Both the position numbers and the translations under genes were made by a program. Below the pieces are notes generated by a model. It had not been told where the DNA came from. It saw nothing but the letters and a program-made list of their open reading frames with translations, and ran no database searches. Source: JACDDK01 sp038198445 (GTDB lineage Bacteria; Actinomycetota; Rubrobacteria; Rubrobacterales; Rubrobacteraceae). From it: 64,000 nucleotides of DNA. The stretch is taken from NCBI GenBank assembly GCA_038198445.1, contig JBBPZZ010000085.1:17576-81575 (forward strand), in the 5' to 3' direction. This document shows, piece by piece, positions 26,051 to 34,595 of this stretch (position 1 is its first letter; the number at the start of each line of letters is the position of its first letter).

Positions 26051-27360
26051 GGGTTCTCCGGCGCTCGTGAGGATCGGGGTACTGAGCGGTGCAGCTCTAC
26101 GTTTAAGTCTTCGAGGGCGAGCAACCGGCGCCGGACCTCGATGCCGTCTACGGGATTTCCCGCTTCGGCGAGCGCTTTTAGCTCGGAGATTGGCCCGTGC
26201 AGCAGCTTGTTGACGAGCGAGTGGCTCATGCGCTCGACGGTCTCGGCCTCCTCAGGGGAGAGGTCCATCCTTTTGAGCGCGCGGGATAGCTCGTGACGCC
26301 GGATGTCCTCCGCGCCGCTCCTCAACTCCTGGATAAACGGTACGACGTGCAGCGTACTGATCCAACTCATGTAATCGAGGACAGCCGGACCGATCATGGC
26401 CTCGCCCTTCTCGGCGGCCAGCCCCCGGTCGTCGGCGTTGTGGTCCGCGACCGACCGCAGATCGTCTATGTCGTAGACGTAAACCTGGTCGAGCGTCTGC
26501 ACCGCGGGATCCACGTCTCGCGGCACCGCTATGTCTATGAAGAACAACGGCTCCGTACGTCCCTGAAGCGCACCGGCGACGACCTCACTACCAATAACCC
26601 AATCCCCCGAGCCCGTGGAGCTAACCACCACATCGACCTCCGGCAACTCACCGGCGATAACCTCGAACGGGACTGCCCGGCCTCCGACCCGATCCGCCAG
26701 AAGGCGCGCCCGCTCGGCGGTACGGTTGGCGATCCGGACGTCCTCGACCCCGCGCGCCCGGAGGTGTTTGACTACGAGCTCGCTCATGTCCCCCGCGCCC
26801 ACGACCAGAGCCCGGCGCCCGTTGAGCGTCCCGAAGACCTCCTCGGCGAGCTTCACCGCTACGTGTGGCACGGAGATGGAGCTATCCCCGATTCCGGTCT
26901 CCGTCCTCACCTTCTTCCCTACCCGAAGCGACGTGTGGAAGAGCCGGTTGAGGACCGACCCGGCGCACCTCTCCTCGGTCGCCAACCGGTAAGCCTCGCG
27001 AACCTGGCCCAGTATCTCGGACTCCCCGACGACCATTGAGTCCAGAGAGCTCGCCACCCGATAAACGTGCCGCGCGGCCTCGGCGTCCGTCAACCAGTAG
27101 GTATCACGTTCCAAAGTTTCGCGGTCCACGCCGCGATCTTTCGCGATGGCATCGAGCATCGGGGAGCGGGCGCTATCATCCTCGACGACGGCGTAGAGCT
27201 CGGTCCGGTTACACGTCGAGAGCAACACGGCCTCCGAGGCCACACCCTCTTCCACAAGCCCGCGCAGGAAGCCCCGGATCGCGCACGGCGGGAAAGCGAC
27301 CCGCTCGCGTACCTCGACCGGCGCCGAGCGGTGGTTCATCCCCGCAACCGCGATAAGCAC
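26047..27360 (-). CDS. hemA: Glutamyl-tRNA reductase
   Basis: This 437-residue first enzyme of the C5 heme pathway reduces Glu-tRNA to glutamate-1-semialdehyde. The catalytic cysteine is C50 in LLSTCNRTELY. VGESEILGQVREAY, VGAGDMSELVVKHL (NADPH fold) and IDIAVPRDVDP follow in order. The start overlaps the Met8-like gene by 25 bases. The product goes to HemL, encoded about 5 kb downstream on the same strand. Confidence 0.95.
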   Translation of the reverse strand: MLIAVAGMNHRSAPVEVRERVAFPPCAIRGFLRGLVEEGVASEAVLLSTCNRTELYAVVEDDSARSPMLDAIAKDRGVDRETLERDTYWLTDAEAARHVYRVASSLDSMVVGESEILGQVREAYRLATEERCAGSVLNRLFHTSLRVGKKVRTETGIGDSSISVPHVAVKLAEEVFGTLNGRRALVVGAGDMSELVVKHLRARGVEDVRIANRTAERARLLADRVGGRAVPFEVIAGELPEVDVVVSSTGSGDWVIGSEVVAGALQGRTEPLFFIDIAVPRDVDPAVQTLDQVYVYDIDDLRSVADHNADDRGLAAEKGEAMIGPAVLDYMSWISTLHVVPFIQELRSGAEDIRRHELSRALKRMDLSPEEAETVERMSHSLVNKLLHGPISELKALAEAGNPVDGIEVRRRLLALEDLNVELHRSVPRSSRAPENP

Positions 27361-27896
27361 CGGCTCACCTCCTCTTCCAGCCTCTCATTCGTCTTCTCGC
27401 CACTCTTCCGGGCCTTGTCGAACTCCTCGACCAATCCCAACCACTCCGGCCCGAAAGCGTCCTCCAGCTCACTTCGAACCCTACGCGCCAGCGTCGGCGA
27501 GGCCCCGCCAGTCGAGACCGCGACCTGAAGTCTTCCGCGCCGGAGCGTCGAAGGCAGGGCGAAGTCACCCTCCGGCGGATTGTCCGCAACGTTTATCGGG
27601 ATGCCGCGCTCTTTAGCCTCCCGCGCTACCGCCGCATTGACTTCCCGCGAATCCGTGGCGGTGAACGCAAGATATGCTCCTGTCAGGTCGCCCGGTTCGT
27701 AGGGCCTGCGCCGCACTTCGAAGGCCATGCTCTCAAGCTCCGGTTTGACCTCGGGAGAGATCACCACTACCTCCGCCTGAGACTGCAAGAGCTTGCGCGC
27801 CTTGCGATTGGCGACCGCGCCGCCTCCGACTACCACGCAGCGCTTACCGGATAGGTCGAGAAATATGGGATAAAGAACAGCGTTTTCGCCCTCGAT
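27336..27896 (-). CDS. Met8-like precorrin-2 dehydrogenase/ferrochelatase with apparent ATC start
   Basis: This protein of about 186 residues turns precorrin-2 into sirohydrochlorin and probably siroheme. The N-terminus YPIFLDLSGKRCVVVGGGAV (residues ~9-28) and LPSTLRRGRLQVAVSTGGASP are diagnostic. The first ATG/GTG/TTG in frame is GTG 27836, inside the nucleotide fold. TAG at 27906-27908 closes the frame above. ATC at 27894-27896 lies six bases after AGGAG (27903-27907) and is the only codon that fits both domain and ribosome site. It works with the cobA-hemD fusion: together they replace CysG. Confidence 0.85.
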   Translation of the reverse strand: MEGENAVLYPIFLDLSGKRCVVVGGGAVANRKARKLLQSQAEVVVISPEVKPELESMAFEVRRRPYEPGDLTGAYLAFTATDSREVNAAVAREAKERGIPINVADNPPEGDFALPSTLRRGRLQVAVSTGGASPTLARRVRSELEDAFGPEWLGLVEEFDKARKSGEKTNERLEEEVSRCLSRLRG

Positions 27897-28017
27897 CTCT
27901 CTCTCCTAAGAACGGTCCGGGGCCACAAATTAGTCCAAAAGTCTAGCATAGCCCGTTCGCCAATATCATTGCCTGACAAAGTGTTGCATGAACCGTTCCC
28001 CAGGGCCGTGTAAGCCT

Positions 28018-28476
28018 TCACGAAGCCAGATCTTCTTTTGTCTTTTCTAGAACTCTCAAGCCTCCTATCTCCATCTCTTTATCCACGGCCTTGCACATAT
28101 CGTAGACCGTCAAGGCGGCGACGCTGGCCGCCGTCAGGGCTTCCATCTCCACGCCGGTACGGTCGCTGGCGCGGGCGATAGCCACGATCTGGATGCGGTC
28201 TTCCTCCACACCAAACTCAACGTCCACGGAGGTCAGGTTCAAGCCGTGACAGAGCGGGATCAAATCGGGAGTGCGTTTGGCCGCCATGACACCAGCGATC
28301 CTGGCGGTGTTGAGGGCGTCGCCCTTCGGCAACGCTTTCTCCAGGAGAAGAGCCACCGTCTCAGGAGACATTTTTATGTACCCACCGGCTCTGGCCGTTC
28401 TTCGGATCGCCGCCTTCGCCCCTACGTCGACCATTCGCGCTGAACCCTCTTGGTCCAGGTGTGAAAACTCCGCCAT
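28018..28476 (-). CDS. moaC: Cyclic pyranopterin monophosphate synthase MoaC
   Basis: This 152-residue enzyme acts in molybdenum cofactor synthesis after MoaA. SHLDQEGSARMVDVGAK, GVMAAKRTPDLIPLCHGL and TGVEMEALTAASVAALTVYDMCKA are hallmark segments. It abuts the endonuclease-like gene (stop/start without gap). No other moa or moe gene is in the window. Its closeness to the selenocysteine genes suggests a molybdo-selenoenzyme such as formate dehydrogenase elsewhere; this is inference. Confidence 0.95.
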   Translation of the reverse strand: MAEFSHLDQEGSARMVDVGAKAAIRRTARAGGYIKMSPETVALLLEKALPKGDALNTARIAGVMAAKRTPDLIPLCHGLNLTSVDVEFGVEEDRIQIVAIARASDRTGVEMEALTAASVAALTVYDMCKAVDKEMEIGGLRVLEKTKEDLAS

Positions 28477-29181
28477 CTAAGACACCTCCAACTCTGCTCT
28501 GACCAGGCGATGATCGCTCCGGCTCTTCTTCATGGAGTATCCCATTTCCTGAAATCTACCCTGGTAAAGCACGTAGTCTATACGGCGTCCGCTGTTGTGC
28601 GTCGGCTCTTCGGATCCAGCCATTTTCAGACCAGTCGTCAGGAGCAGATCCAAGAGAAATAAGTCTCCCGGCGTGGCGTTGAGGTCGCCAGCTAATAGCG
28701 TATCGCCTTCACCCACCAATTCCGGCAGCAAGGAAAGGCACCGGTCACGCAGCCACGGTTCGTAGGGCAGGTGGGTGTTCATAACCCGCATCTCATGCCC
28801 GCCCCACAGTATTCGCGCAACCTGCGCCGCGCGCGGTGAGAGACCGTCCGGCCAGCCATGTCGCCGCCCAGGATACAGGGCACGAACCCGCCGCATCGAC
28901 CATTCTTTGGGGATCAAACCTAGACACGAGTTCAGTTGCGCCGCGCGGCGCTCGATAAATCGGGCATCTTCGGGAAGCATGGTTACCAGGAACTCCCATC
29001 CAAACATCACGGGCGAGATGTAGGCCCGTCTTCCGAAGCGCTTCTTGATCTCCCACGCTCGTGAGATACTGACTTCCTGAAGAAAGATCAACGTCCGATC
29101 TTCACGGAGCAGCCCATCCAGAGCTTCGTCGCGGCCCTTGCGCTCTCGATAGGTGTTGTAGGTGGCGACCTTTAGCCTCAT
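28477..29181 (-). CDS. Endonuclease/exonuclease/phosphatase-family protein
   Basis: This 234-residue protein has the EEP fold signatures: VATYNTYRERKG at the start, FLQEVS with the metal-binding Glu, NTHLPYEPWLRD, AGDLNATPGDL and SDHRLV at the end. EEP members cleave DNA, RNA or phosphoesters such as phosphoinositides; the substrate is unclear. No signal peptide is seen. It lies directly between moaC and selC on the same strand. Confidence 0.8.
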   Translation of the reverse strand: MRLKVATYNTYRERKGRDEALDGLLREDRTLIFLQEVSISRAWEIKKRFGRRAYISPVMFGWEFLVTMLPEDARFIERRAAQLNSCLGLIPKEWSMRRVRALYPGRRHGWPDGLSPRAAQVARILWGGHEMRVMNTHLPYEPWLRDRCLSLLPELVGEGDTLLAGDLNATPGDLFLLDLLLTTGLKMAGSEEPTHNSGRRIDYVLYQGRFQEMGYSMKKSRSDHRLVRAELEVS

Positions 29182-29202
29182 CTAAACATCGTACATCAGG
29201 AG

Positions 29203-29291
29203 CGGAATGCGGGGGAATCGAACCGCCACGGCCGCAAGACGGCCGCAAACCGGTTTTGAAGACCGGCCGGGCCACCAGGCCCACGCATTCC
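29203..29291 (-). tRNA. selC: tRNA-Sec (anticodon UCA)
   Basis: On the minus strand the sequence folds as a selenocysteine tRNA. It has an 8-bp acceptor stem (GGAATGCG with CGCATTCC), an extended D stem GGGCC/GGCCC with a 4-base loop, an anticodon stem CCGGT/ACCGG with loop CTTCAAA (anticodon TCA), and a long variable arm CGGCCG/CGGCCG. The T stem carries one apparent C-C mismatch. CCA is not encoded. It sits just upstream of the EEP gene and 36 bases below the selB stop. Confidence 0.93.
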
Positions 29292-29326
29292 AGGGTTCAG
29301 GCTCCGCACGTATTCTAGTCTATCGA

Positions 29327-31165
29327 TCAGCGGTAGCGGCGGGTCAGGACGCGGGCATCTCCGACGCGGTGGGTAACTCCCGCGCGATCCGAGTACTCCA
29401 GCCACGCCTGGGCGTACTTGCGGCTCGTACCCAGCCGGTCGCGCAGACCCGCAAGCGTAACCTCCCCTTCCTCGCGGCAGACGGTTCTTATGTGATCCAG
29501 AACCGTCTCGGCACTATCGCGCGCACCAAAAAGCGCTCCGCCGAGGTCCACGGCCTCGCTGCGTTTCAACAGCAGGCGCAGCGCCGCCACGGATTCCGTA
29601 GCGGGCGGTTCCATACCCGCTGCCCGCAGCTCATCCAGCAACTCCCGCGCCTCGCGTTCGAGTTCGGGAGGGACTTCGTCCGCGCCGGCGGCACTCACGC
29701 CGGCGCCGGTGATCCGGACCTCCTCTTTCGCCATGTCGGCGAGTAGCGCGTCCGCTAGCCGGGCCGAGAGACCCGTGGCGGTTCGGGCCTCGGCGACGCT
29801 CAACACCGGGCTCTCGGGCCGTTCATCCAGGCGGATCCCAAGAGAGTTCAGGAGCCGCTCCCTTGCCGACGCGGCCTCGCTGGCGAGGGCGTAGAAGTCT
29901 CCGATCTCCTCTACTTCCGGCACGCTTCGGGCCGCGGTTCGCGCTTCTTCGGGTGTGCCGGATACGAGCAGAGAGATCTCCTCGGCGGTCATGCCTTCCC
30001 GGGGAGCGCGGGCCAGGGAGAGCGCGATGATTCGTGCGGAATCCTTACTCTCCAGAGCTTCGAGCCAAGAAGGGTCCGGGGCGTGACCCGCCGGAGCGGC
30101 GTCGAGTATCGTCCCTCCGCCGATGGTAATTTGAGGTCCCATCGAGCGCAGTACAAACCTGTCGCCGGAGAGCGCTACCAACGGCTCGTCCAGCTTCAGC
30201 CGGGCAAACGCGCTCTCACCGGACGATAACTCCTCGCGCTCCATCAAGCGGACCCGCGCGTTCGTCGAACGCGTCCCGTGATGAAGTCGCACCCGGATAC
30301 CCTGGCGAAGTGGACGCGCGTTCTCCAGAATGCGGATACGCGCATCGACCTCCCGGGTCTCCAGAGCAGGCCAGGAGAGCAACACGTCACCCGGCTCGAT
30401 CTGATACGGTTCGACTCCCGCGAGATCCAGGGCCGTCCTCGCCCCGGCATACGCCACCTCCGCCGGATGGCCGTGGTTCTGGATGCCGCGCACCCTGGGA
30501 CGATGCCCGCCGGCGGTAAATAAAGTATCTCCGGAACGTATCTCACCCGACCACAACGTCCCCGTGACCACCACCCCGATCCCTTTCAGCACGAAAGACC
30601 GGTCCACCGGGAGCCGCGCCAACGCGCCGGAGCTGCCGTTCGGCGTCAGCGGCGCGAGACCGTCGATCGCCGTCAAGAGCGTGTCCACACCATCGCCGGT
30701 CACGCCGCTGACGCGCAAGATTGGGACTTCGATCCCGACGGATTCGAGTAACTCCGCCACGTCAAGCTCGGCAAGATCGACCATCTCCTCGTCCACGGCG
30801 TCGATCTTGGTGAGCGCCACTACGCCTCGATCGACGCCGAGTACACGCAGCACGTCGAGGTGTTCTCTGGTCTGGGGCATTACGCCGTCGTCGGCGGCGA
30901 CTACGAGCAGGAAGGCGTCCACGCCGGTGGATCCCGCGACCATGTTCTTTACGAACCGCTCGTGTCCCGGCACGTCTACCAGACTCGCCCTACGTCCACC
31001 CGGCAGGTCAAGCTCCGCATAGCCCGGCACGATGGAGATGCCCCGCCGATGTTCCTCCTCCAGCCGGTCCGTGTCCGTGCCGGTCATGTAGCGCACCAAC
31101 GTGGTCTTGCCGTGGTCCACATGCCCCGCAGTACCTATGGTGAGCGCTATCGGACGGTCATCCAC
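29327..31165 (-). CDS. selB: Selenocysteine-specific elongation factor SelB
   Basis: This 612-residue GTPase delivers Sec-tRNA to UGA codons that carry a SECIS element. The G domain has GTAGHVDHGKTTL (residues 11-23), RGISI in switch I, DVPGHERFVKNM and LTKIDAVD. Two to three beta-barrel domains follow, then winged-helix repeats from about residue 400 that bind SECIS RNA; the last one includes LRDRLGTSRKYAQAWLEYSD. It overlaps selA by eight bases. Confidence 0.96.
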   Translation of the reverse strand: MDDRPIALTIGTAGHVDHGKTTLVRYMTGTDTDRLEEEHRRGISIVPGYAELDLPGGRRASLVDVPGHERFVKNMVAGSTGVDAFLLVVAADDGVMPQTREHLDVLRVLGVDRGVVALTKIDAVDEEMVDLAELDVAELLESVGIEVPILRVSGVTGDGVDTLLTAIDGLAPLTPNGSSGALARLPVDRSFVLKGIGVVVTGTLWSGEIRSGDTLFTAGGHRPRVRGIQNHGHPAEVAYAGARTALDLAGVEPYQIEPGDVLLSWPALETREVDARIRILENARPLRQGIRVRLHHGTRSTNARVRLMEREELSSGESAFARLKLDEPLVALSGDRFVLRSMGPQITIGGGTILDAAPAGHAPDPSWLEALESKDSARIIALSLARAPREGMTAEEISLLVSGTPEEARTAARSVPEVEEIGDFYALASEAASARERLLNSLGIRLDERPESPVLSVAEARTATGLSARLADALLADMAKEEVRITGAGVSAAGADEVPPELEREARELLDELRAAGMEPPATESVAALRLLLKRSEAVDLGGALFGARDSAETVLDHIRTVCREEGEVTLAGLRDRLGTSRKYAQAWLEYSDRAGVTHRVGDARVLTRRYR

Positions 31166-32519
31166 GGGCGCTCCTCACGGCTTCCACTACGGCCTCCTCA
31201 TCCTCCGGCAAGAGCGTCCGCACGTCTAGCCACAGCCAACCGTCATGCACCCGGCCCACCACCGGCAACTCCGAGGCCCGGAGCCTACCGGCCAGAGTCT
31301 CGGCGTCGCCGTATCTCAGGCGCACGGCAAACGACGGTATTTCGTACATGGGAAGCGTACCGCCGCCACTGCGGGCCACGGAGGGCGCGATATCCACTTC
31401 CACATCGGGCGCGGCGGGCGCTAGTTTCTCCGCGAGTTGCCGGGCCCGCGCCTCCATTTCGGAAGCGGGAGCATGGAGCATCTTCAGGGTCGGCAGCTCT
31501 TCGAGAGCGGTTCCTTCCAGATAGGCTCCGAGGGTTGCTTCGAGCGCGGCGAGGCAGAGCTTGTCAGCGCGCAAAGCACGGGCGAGCGGGTGGCGGCGCA
31601 TCGCGGAGACCCAACGGGACCCCCCAACCGCTATCCCGGCCTGGGGACCGCCGAGTAGCTTGTCCCCGGAGAAGATAGTGAGCGCCGCTCCATCCCGCAC
31701 CGCGCTCCGCACCAGCGGTTCGCCACTAACTGGAAGCAATGCTCCGCTCCCGACATCGGCTATTACCGGTAGATTTAGAGTCGACAATTCCCCGACCTCG
31801 ACCGACTCGACGAAACCCTGTATCTCGAAGTTGCTCGGATGGACCCACAGGATGGCGCGGGTGTTCTGGTTTATCGCCCGCTCATAGTCCGAGAGCCTTG
31901 TTCGATTGGTGGTACCTACCTCCCGAAGCCGGGTCCCGGAGAGCTCCAGCACCTCCGGTATGCGGAAGCCGCCCCCGATCTCGATTAGCTGGCCCCGCGA
32001 GACGATCACCTCCGGAACCTCACCCCGATACTCCATCTCCGATACTACCGCCGATAGTGCGAGCAGCGTAGCCCCGGCGCAGTTGTTGACGACCAGCGCG
32101 TCTTCGGCGCCCGTCAACTCACGAAGCAACGGCACCGCATGGTCGTAGCGCGAGCCTCTGCCTCCGGTCGCAAGGTCGTATTCGAGGTTCGAGTAATGCC
32201 TCGCGGCCCCCGCGGCCGCCTGTATCGCGCGCTCCGAGAGAACGGACCGACCGAGGTTCGTGTGGAGGATGACTCCGGTACCGTTTATTATACGGCGCGG
32301 ACCCCTGGCGGCGAGCAACCTGGACGCCGTCTCCAGCACGGCTTCCTCGGCAATGTCCGCGTCCTCACCGACTAGTATCTGGCGCCGCGTCAGGTTCAGC
32401 GACTCGCGAATCGCGGATGTCGTGGTTACCGTTCCATAACGCTCCACAAGCGGCGCGGCCAGCCAGTTCCGCAGCACCGCGTCCACGGCGGGAAGGCTCC
32501 TCAAGCGTTCTTTTCTCAC
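31158..32519 (-). CDS. selA: L-seryl-tRNA(Sec) selenium transferase
   Basis: This PLP enzyme of 453 residues converts Ser-tRNA(Sec) to Sec-tRNA(Sec). INGTGVILHTNLGRS, VNNCAGATLLAL, the lysine in SGDKLLGGPQAG, and GRVHDGWLWLDVRTL near the end are diagnostic. The start GTG at 32519 gives VRKERLRSLPAVD, matching the usual SelA N-terminus, and is preceded by GGAAGAA; the longer frame to 32804 is antisense to the small gene on the plus strand. Selenophosphate synthase (selD) is not in the window. Confidence 0.95.
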   Translation of the reverse strand: MRKERLRSLPAVDAVLRNWLAAPLVERYGTVTTTSAIRESLNLTRRQILVGEDADIAEEAVLETASRLLAARGPRRIINGTGVILHTNLGRSVLSERAIQAAAGAARHYSNLEYDLATGGRGSRYDHAVPLLRELTGAEDALVVNNCAGATLLALSAVVSEMEYRGEVPEVIVSRGQLIEIGGGFRIPEVLELSGTRLREVGTTNRTRLSDYERAINQNTRAILWVHPSNFEIQGFVESVEVGELSTLNLPVIADVGSGALLPVSGEPLVRSAVRDGAALTIFSGDKLLGGPQAGIAVGGSRWVSAMRRHPLARALRADKLCLAALEATLGAYLEGTALEELPTLKMLHAPASEMEARARQLAEKLAPAAPDVEVDIAPSVARSGGGTLPMYEIPSFAVRLRYGDAETLAGRLRASELPVVGRVHDGWLWLDVRTLLPEDEEAVVEAVRSARG

Positions 32520-32583
32520 TTCTTCCAACACTCCGTTCAGTATAACGCGGGGGCAGGCTCGTCCGTCTATATCGGGGACTCCT

Positions 32584-32928
32584 ATGCTAAACTTGCGCCG
32601 TAGATCCAAGGTTACCGGAGGATGGTGTTTTCCATTGCGCGAGGGCTCTACGAGGTTTGTGATCGGCATTGCGCTTGGCGCGGCTGGCGGCTTTGCCATC
32701 GGGACGGTCGCCGCGACGCCGGCTGCGCGCTCCGCGAGCCAATCGGCGCTCGGCGGCGTGGGAATCTCCGCACAATTCATTGGGAAGACCGCTGTCAGTG
32801 CCACTCGCGGGCTTGGTAGGGCTCTCGAATCCGGCTATACGCGTATCCGGGGGCGGGAAGCGTACCTCGAACACGAGATAGAAGAACTGCGGGAGCAGAT
32901 CACACGCCTCGAACAGCGCATGGATTGA
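32584..32928 (+). CDS. Small unknown protein with glycine-rich hydrophobic segment and coiled-coil end
   Basis: This 114-residue frame starts at ATG 32584; a TTG at 32636 is an alternative. It contains one hydrophobic Gly/Ala-rich stretch (VIGIALGAAGGFAIGTVAA) that could be a membrane helix, then a Gly/Ser/Ala part, then a charged helix ending YLEHEIEELREQITRLEQRMD, a likely coiled coil. It is transcribed away from selA. No family is recognised; the heptad pattern at the end supports that it is coding. Confidence 0.6.
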   Translation: MLNLRRRSKVTGGWCFPLREGSTRFVIGIALGAAGGFAIGTVAATPAARSASQSALGGVGISAQFIGKTAVSATRGLGRALESGYTRIRGREAYLEHEIEELREQITRLEQRMD

Positions 32929-32944
32929 TCCAGTTCTCCCGCTT

Positions 32945-33292
32945 CTAACGTGGCCCGAAGAGACGCCGGACCCACCCCGGCAGCCCTGAATCTCCCCTCT
33001 CTGTAGCCTGCTTGTAATCGTCTAGATCTTCCGGATGCACCGGCGTCCCGGACTCGCCGAGTAATGCCCGCGCATCCCGCAGCCGCGCTTCCGGCGCATC
33101 TTGGGAGAAGCTGGCCTCGACTAGATAGTTTCCGTTCCACCGTACCCGGTAGACCCGCAAACCCACGAGCTCTTGCTGGGAGAACCCGCGGTCCAACTCC
33201 GAGGCGGCCCGGCGCGCTTCTTCTTCCAGGCCGAACTCGTAGCCTAGAGCGCGGTGGCTTCCCCGTACATCTTCGGCCATCTCAGGACGCAT
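32945..33292 (-). CDS. Small unknown protein downstream of the zincin gene
   Basis: This 115-residue soluble protein may start at 33292 or at ATG 33280. Predicted helices (GLEEEARRAASELDRGF) are followed by strands (LRVYRVRWNGNYLVEASF), as in a small alpha/beta domain. The C-terminus is basic (GWVRRLFGPR). It overlaps the end of the metalloprotease gene and is probably co-translated. No family is recognised. Confidence 0.6.
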   Translation of the reverse strand: MRPEMAEDVRGSHRALGYEFGLEEEARRAASELDRGFSQQELVGLRVYRVRWNGNYLVEASFSQDAPEARLRDARALLGESGTPVHPEDLDDYKQATERGDSGLPGWVRRLFGPR

Positions 33293-34304
33293 CCATCCTC
33301 GTCATCCAGAGACCGGGGTCCCGGACCTCCGCGAGAGTGGGCAAATTCTCAGGGCTCTCCCATATCCGGTTCAGTCCTTCCATACCCTCACGGCGGACCA
33401 CGGCATCGGCGAAGCGCTCGCCGAGCCGGTACTGCTCCAGCTTCATATCCAACCCGGTCAAGCGGAAGATCGCTGTTTCGAGCGGCGGACGGTGCGCCCG
33501 GCTCCTCGCCATCCTGGCGCTGAGGTAGTCGTAGTTCGGCACCAGGCCGCGTCCGACGTGGTGCATGACGTAGTCCGAGTACCCTTCGATGACGGACATG
33601 GCCGCCTGCATCCGGTCGAACGCGTCGCGTTGGGGCCGGCTCATCATCAGCTCGACGGAGCGCCCGCCGGTGGAGAGGTTTTGTGATACGCGTCGCAGGG
33701 TTTCACGCACGCCTAGCCTTTCGGCCAGCGGCGCCATGAGGCTCTCCAGAAGTTCTCCCAGATGCTCGCGCAGCCACGGATAGCCCTCGAACTGCAGGGC
33801 ATGGGTCATCTCGTGCAGAACGATCCACAACCGCAACCCATCCACCGGCACGCCGATCCTGCCCGCCGCAGATACGATGTTTCCATCCAGGAAAAAGACC
33901 TTACCCGGCTCTCCGGCCCTCTCGCGCACCACGAGCGGCCCCGTATCGTACTGGCCGAGGACCCGCGCCGAGAGAAACCCCAACAGCAATCCGACCTGGG
34001 CCGTAAGGGTCACACCGCCAACGGCCCAGGTAATGCTGTCGGCCCCTGAGGAAGCGCGTTTGAGCACCGGTTCCATCAGCGCTCCGAAGCCTTCGATGTT
34101 GAAGTCGATCCACTCCGCCCGATCCGCCACCTTGAGTTGCCGATTGTCCGAAGCTCTCCCCGGCAACTCGATACCGGTGAACGCGGAGAGCGGGTCGAGA
34201 GTTCGCTCGACTGCTTTTGGATAATCGAAGTCCCCGGCGGAACTCTGCTCCGTACGCGAGGCGAGTGTAACGGCTATCGCGCGTACCGCGCTCCAGGAGA
34301 TCAA
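33282..34304 (-). CDS. Zinc-dependent metalloprotease-like protein (DUF2342/F420-associated type)
   Basis: This 340-residue protein contains HEMTHALQFEGYPWLREHL with an HExxH zinc site and, about 70 residues on, a Glu in SVIEGYSDYVMHHVG, the layout of the actinobacterial DUF2342 family. Some members are annotated as F420-biosynthesis associated, but no F420 genes are in the window. A Gly/Ala hydrophobic stretch lies around residues 90-115. Proteolytic activity has not been shown for most of the family. Confidence 0.8.
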   Translation of the reverse strand: MISWSAVRAIAVTLASRTEQSSAGDFDYPKAVERTLDPLSAFTGIELPGRASDNRQLKVADRAEWIDFNIEGFGALMEPVLKRASSGADSITWAVGGVTLTAQVGLLLGFLSARVLGQYDTGPLVVRERAGEPGKVFFLDGNIVSAAGRIGVPVDGLRLWIVLHEMTHALQFEGYPWLREHLGELLESLMAPLAERLGVRETLRRVSQNLSTGGRSVELMMSRPQRDAFDRMQAAMSVIEGYSDYVMHHVGRGLVPNYDYLSARMARSRAHRPPLETAIFRLTGLDMKLEQYRLGERFADAVVRREGMEGLNRIWESPENLPTLAEVRDPGLWMTRMDAS

Positions 34305-34359
34305 CGCCCAGCCCTCTCGAAGAGAAGATTCATGAAGTTGAGTATATACGCTAAATCCA

Positions 34360-34388
34360 TTGTCTCTACGCGGTCGGCGCGTTATATT
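34360..34388 (+). promoter_or_regulatory. Promoter giving a leaderless tatA-like transcript
   Basis: TTGTCT at 34360-34365 and TATATT at 34383-34388 are spaced by 17 bases. The ATG of the TatA-like gene at 34395 begins seven bases after the -10 box, so transcription should start at or next to the start codon. No ribosome site is present. An 8-base inverted repeat (CGCTAAAT at 34349-34356, ATTTAGCG at 34386-34393) brackets the promoter. Confidence 0.5.
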
Positions 34389-34394
34389 TAGCGC

Positions 34395-34595
34395 ATGTTT
34401 GGTATCGGCGGCTCGGAGATGGTAATTATAGGCCTGCTAGTCCTCGTCATTTTCGGACCCAATAAGCTCCCGCAGATGGCCCGCGACCTGGGTAAATTCG
34501 TCACCGAAGCCCGTCGCTCCATAGACGAGTTCAAGGAAGAGCTCACCGCCGAACACGACGACAAGGAAGACGACGAGAAGGATCGCGACCTCTAA
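34395..34595 (+). CDS. Second TatA/TatB-like translocase subunit
   Basis: This 66-residue protein has the TatA/B layout: one helix (MVIIGLLVLVIFGPNKLP) followed by an amphipathic helix (ARDLGKFVTEARRSIDEFKEEL) and an acidic tail. The FGPNKLP hinge is closer to TatA/TatB of actinobacteria than the LFGAKRIP copy near tatC. It may be TatB or an accessory TatA. It is alone on its strand, and its stop abuts the stop of the YhaM-like gene. Confidence 0.85.
   Translation: MFGIGGSEMVIIGLLVLVIFGPNKLPQMARDLGKFVTEARRSIDEFKEELTAEHDDKEDDEKDRDL

Noticed and set aside
29203..32519. Possible selenoprotein gene near sel genes
   Set aside because: No TGA inside an otherwise continuous conserved frame was found in the neighbouring genes.
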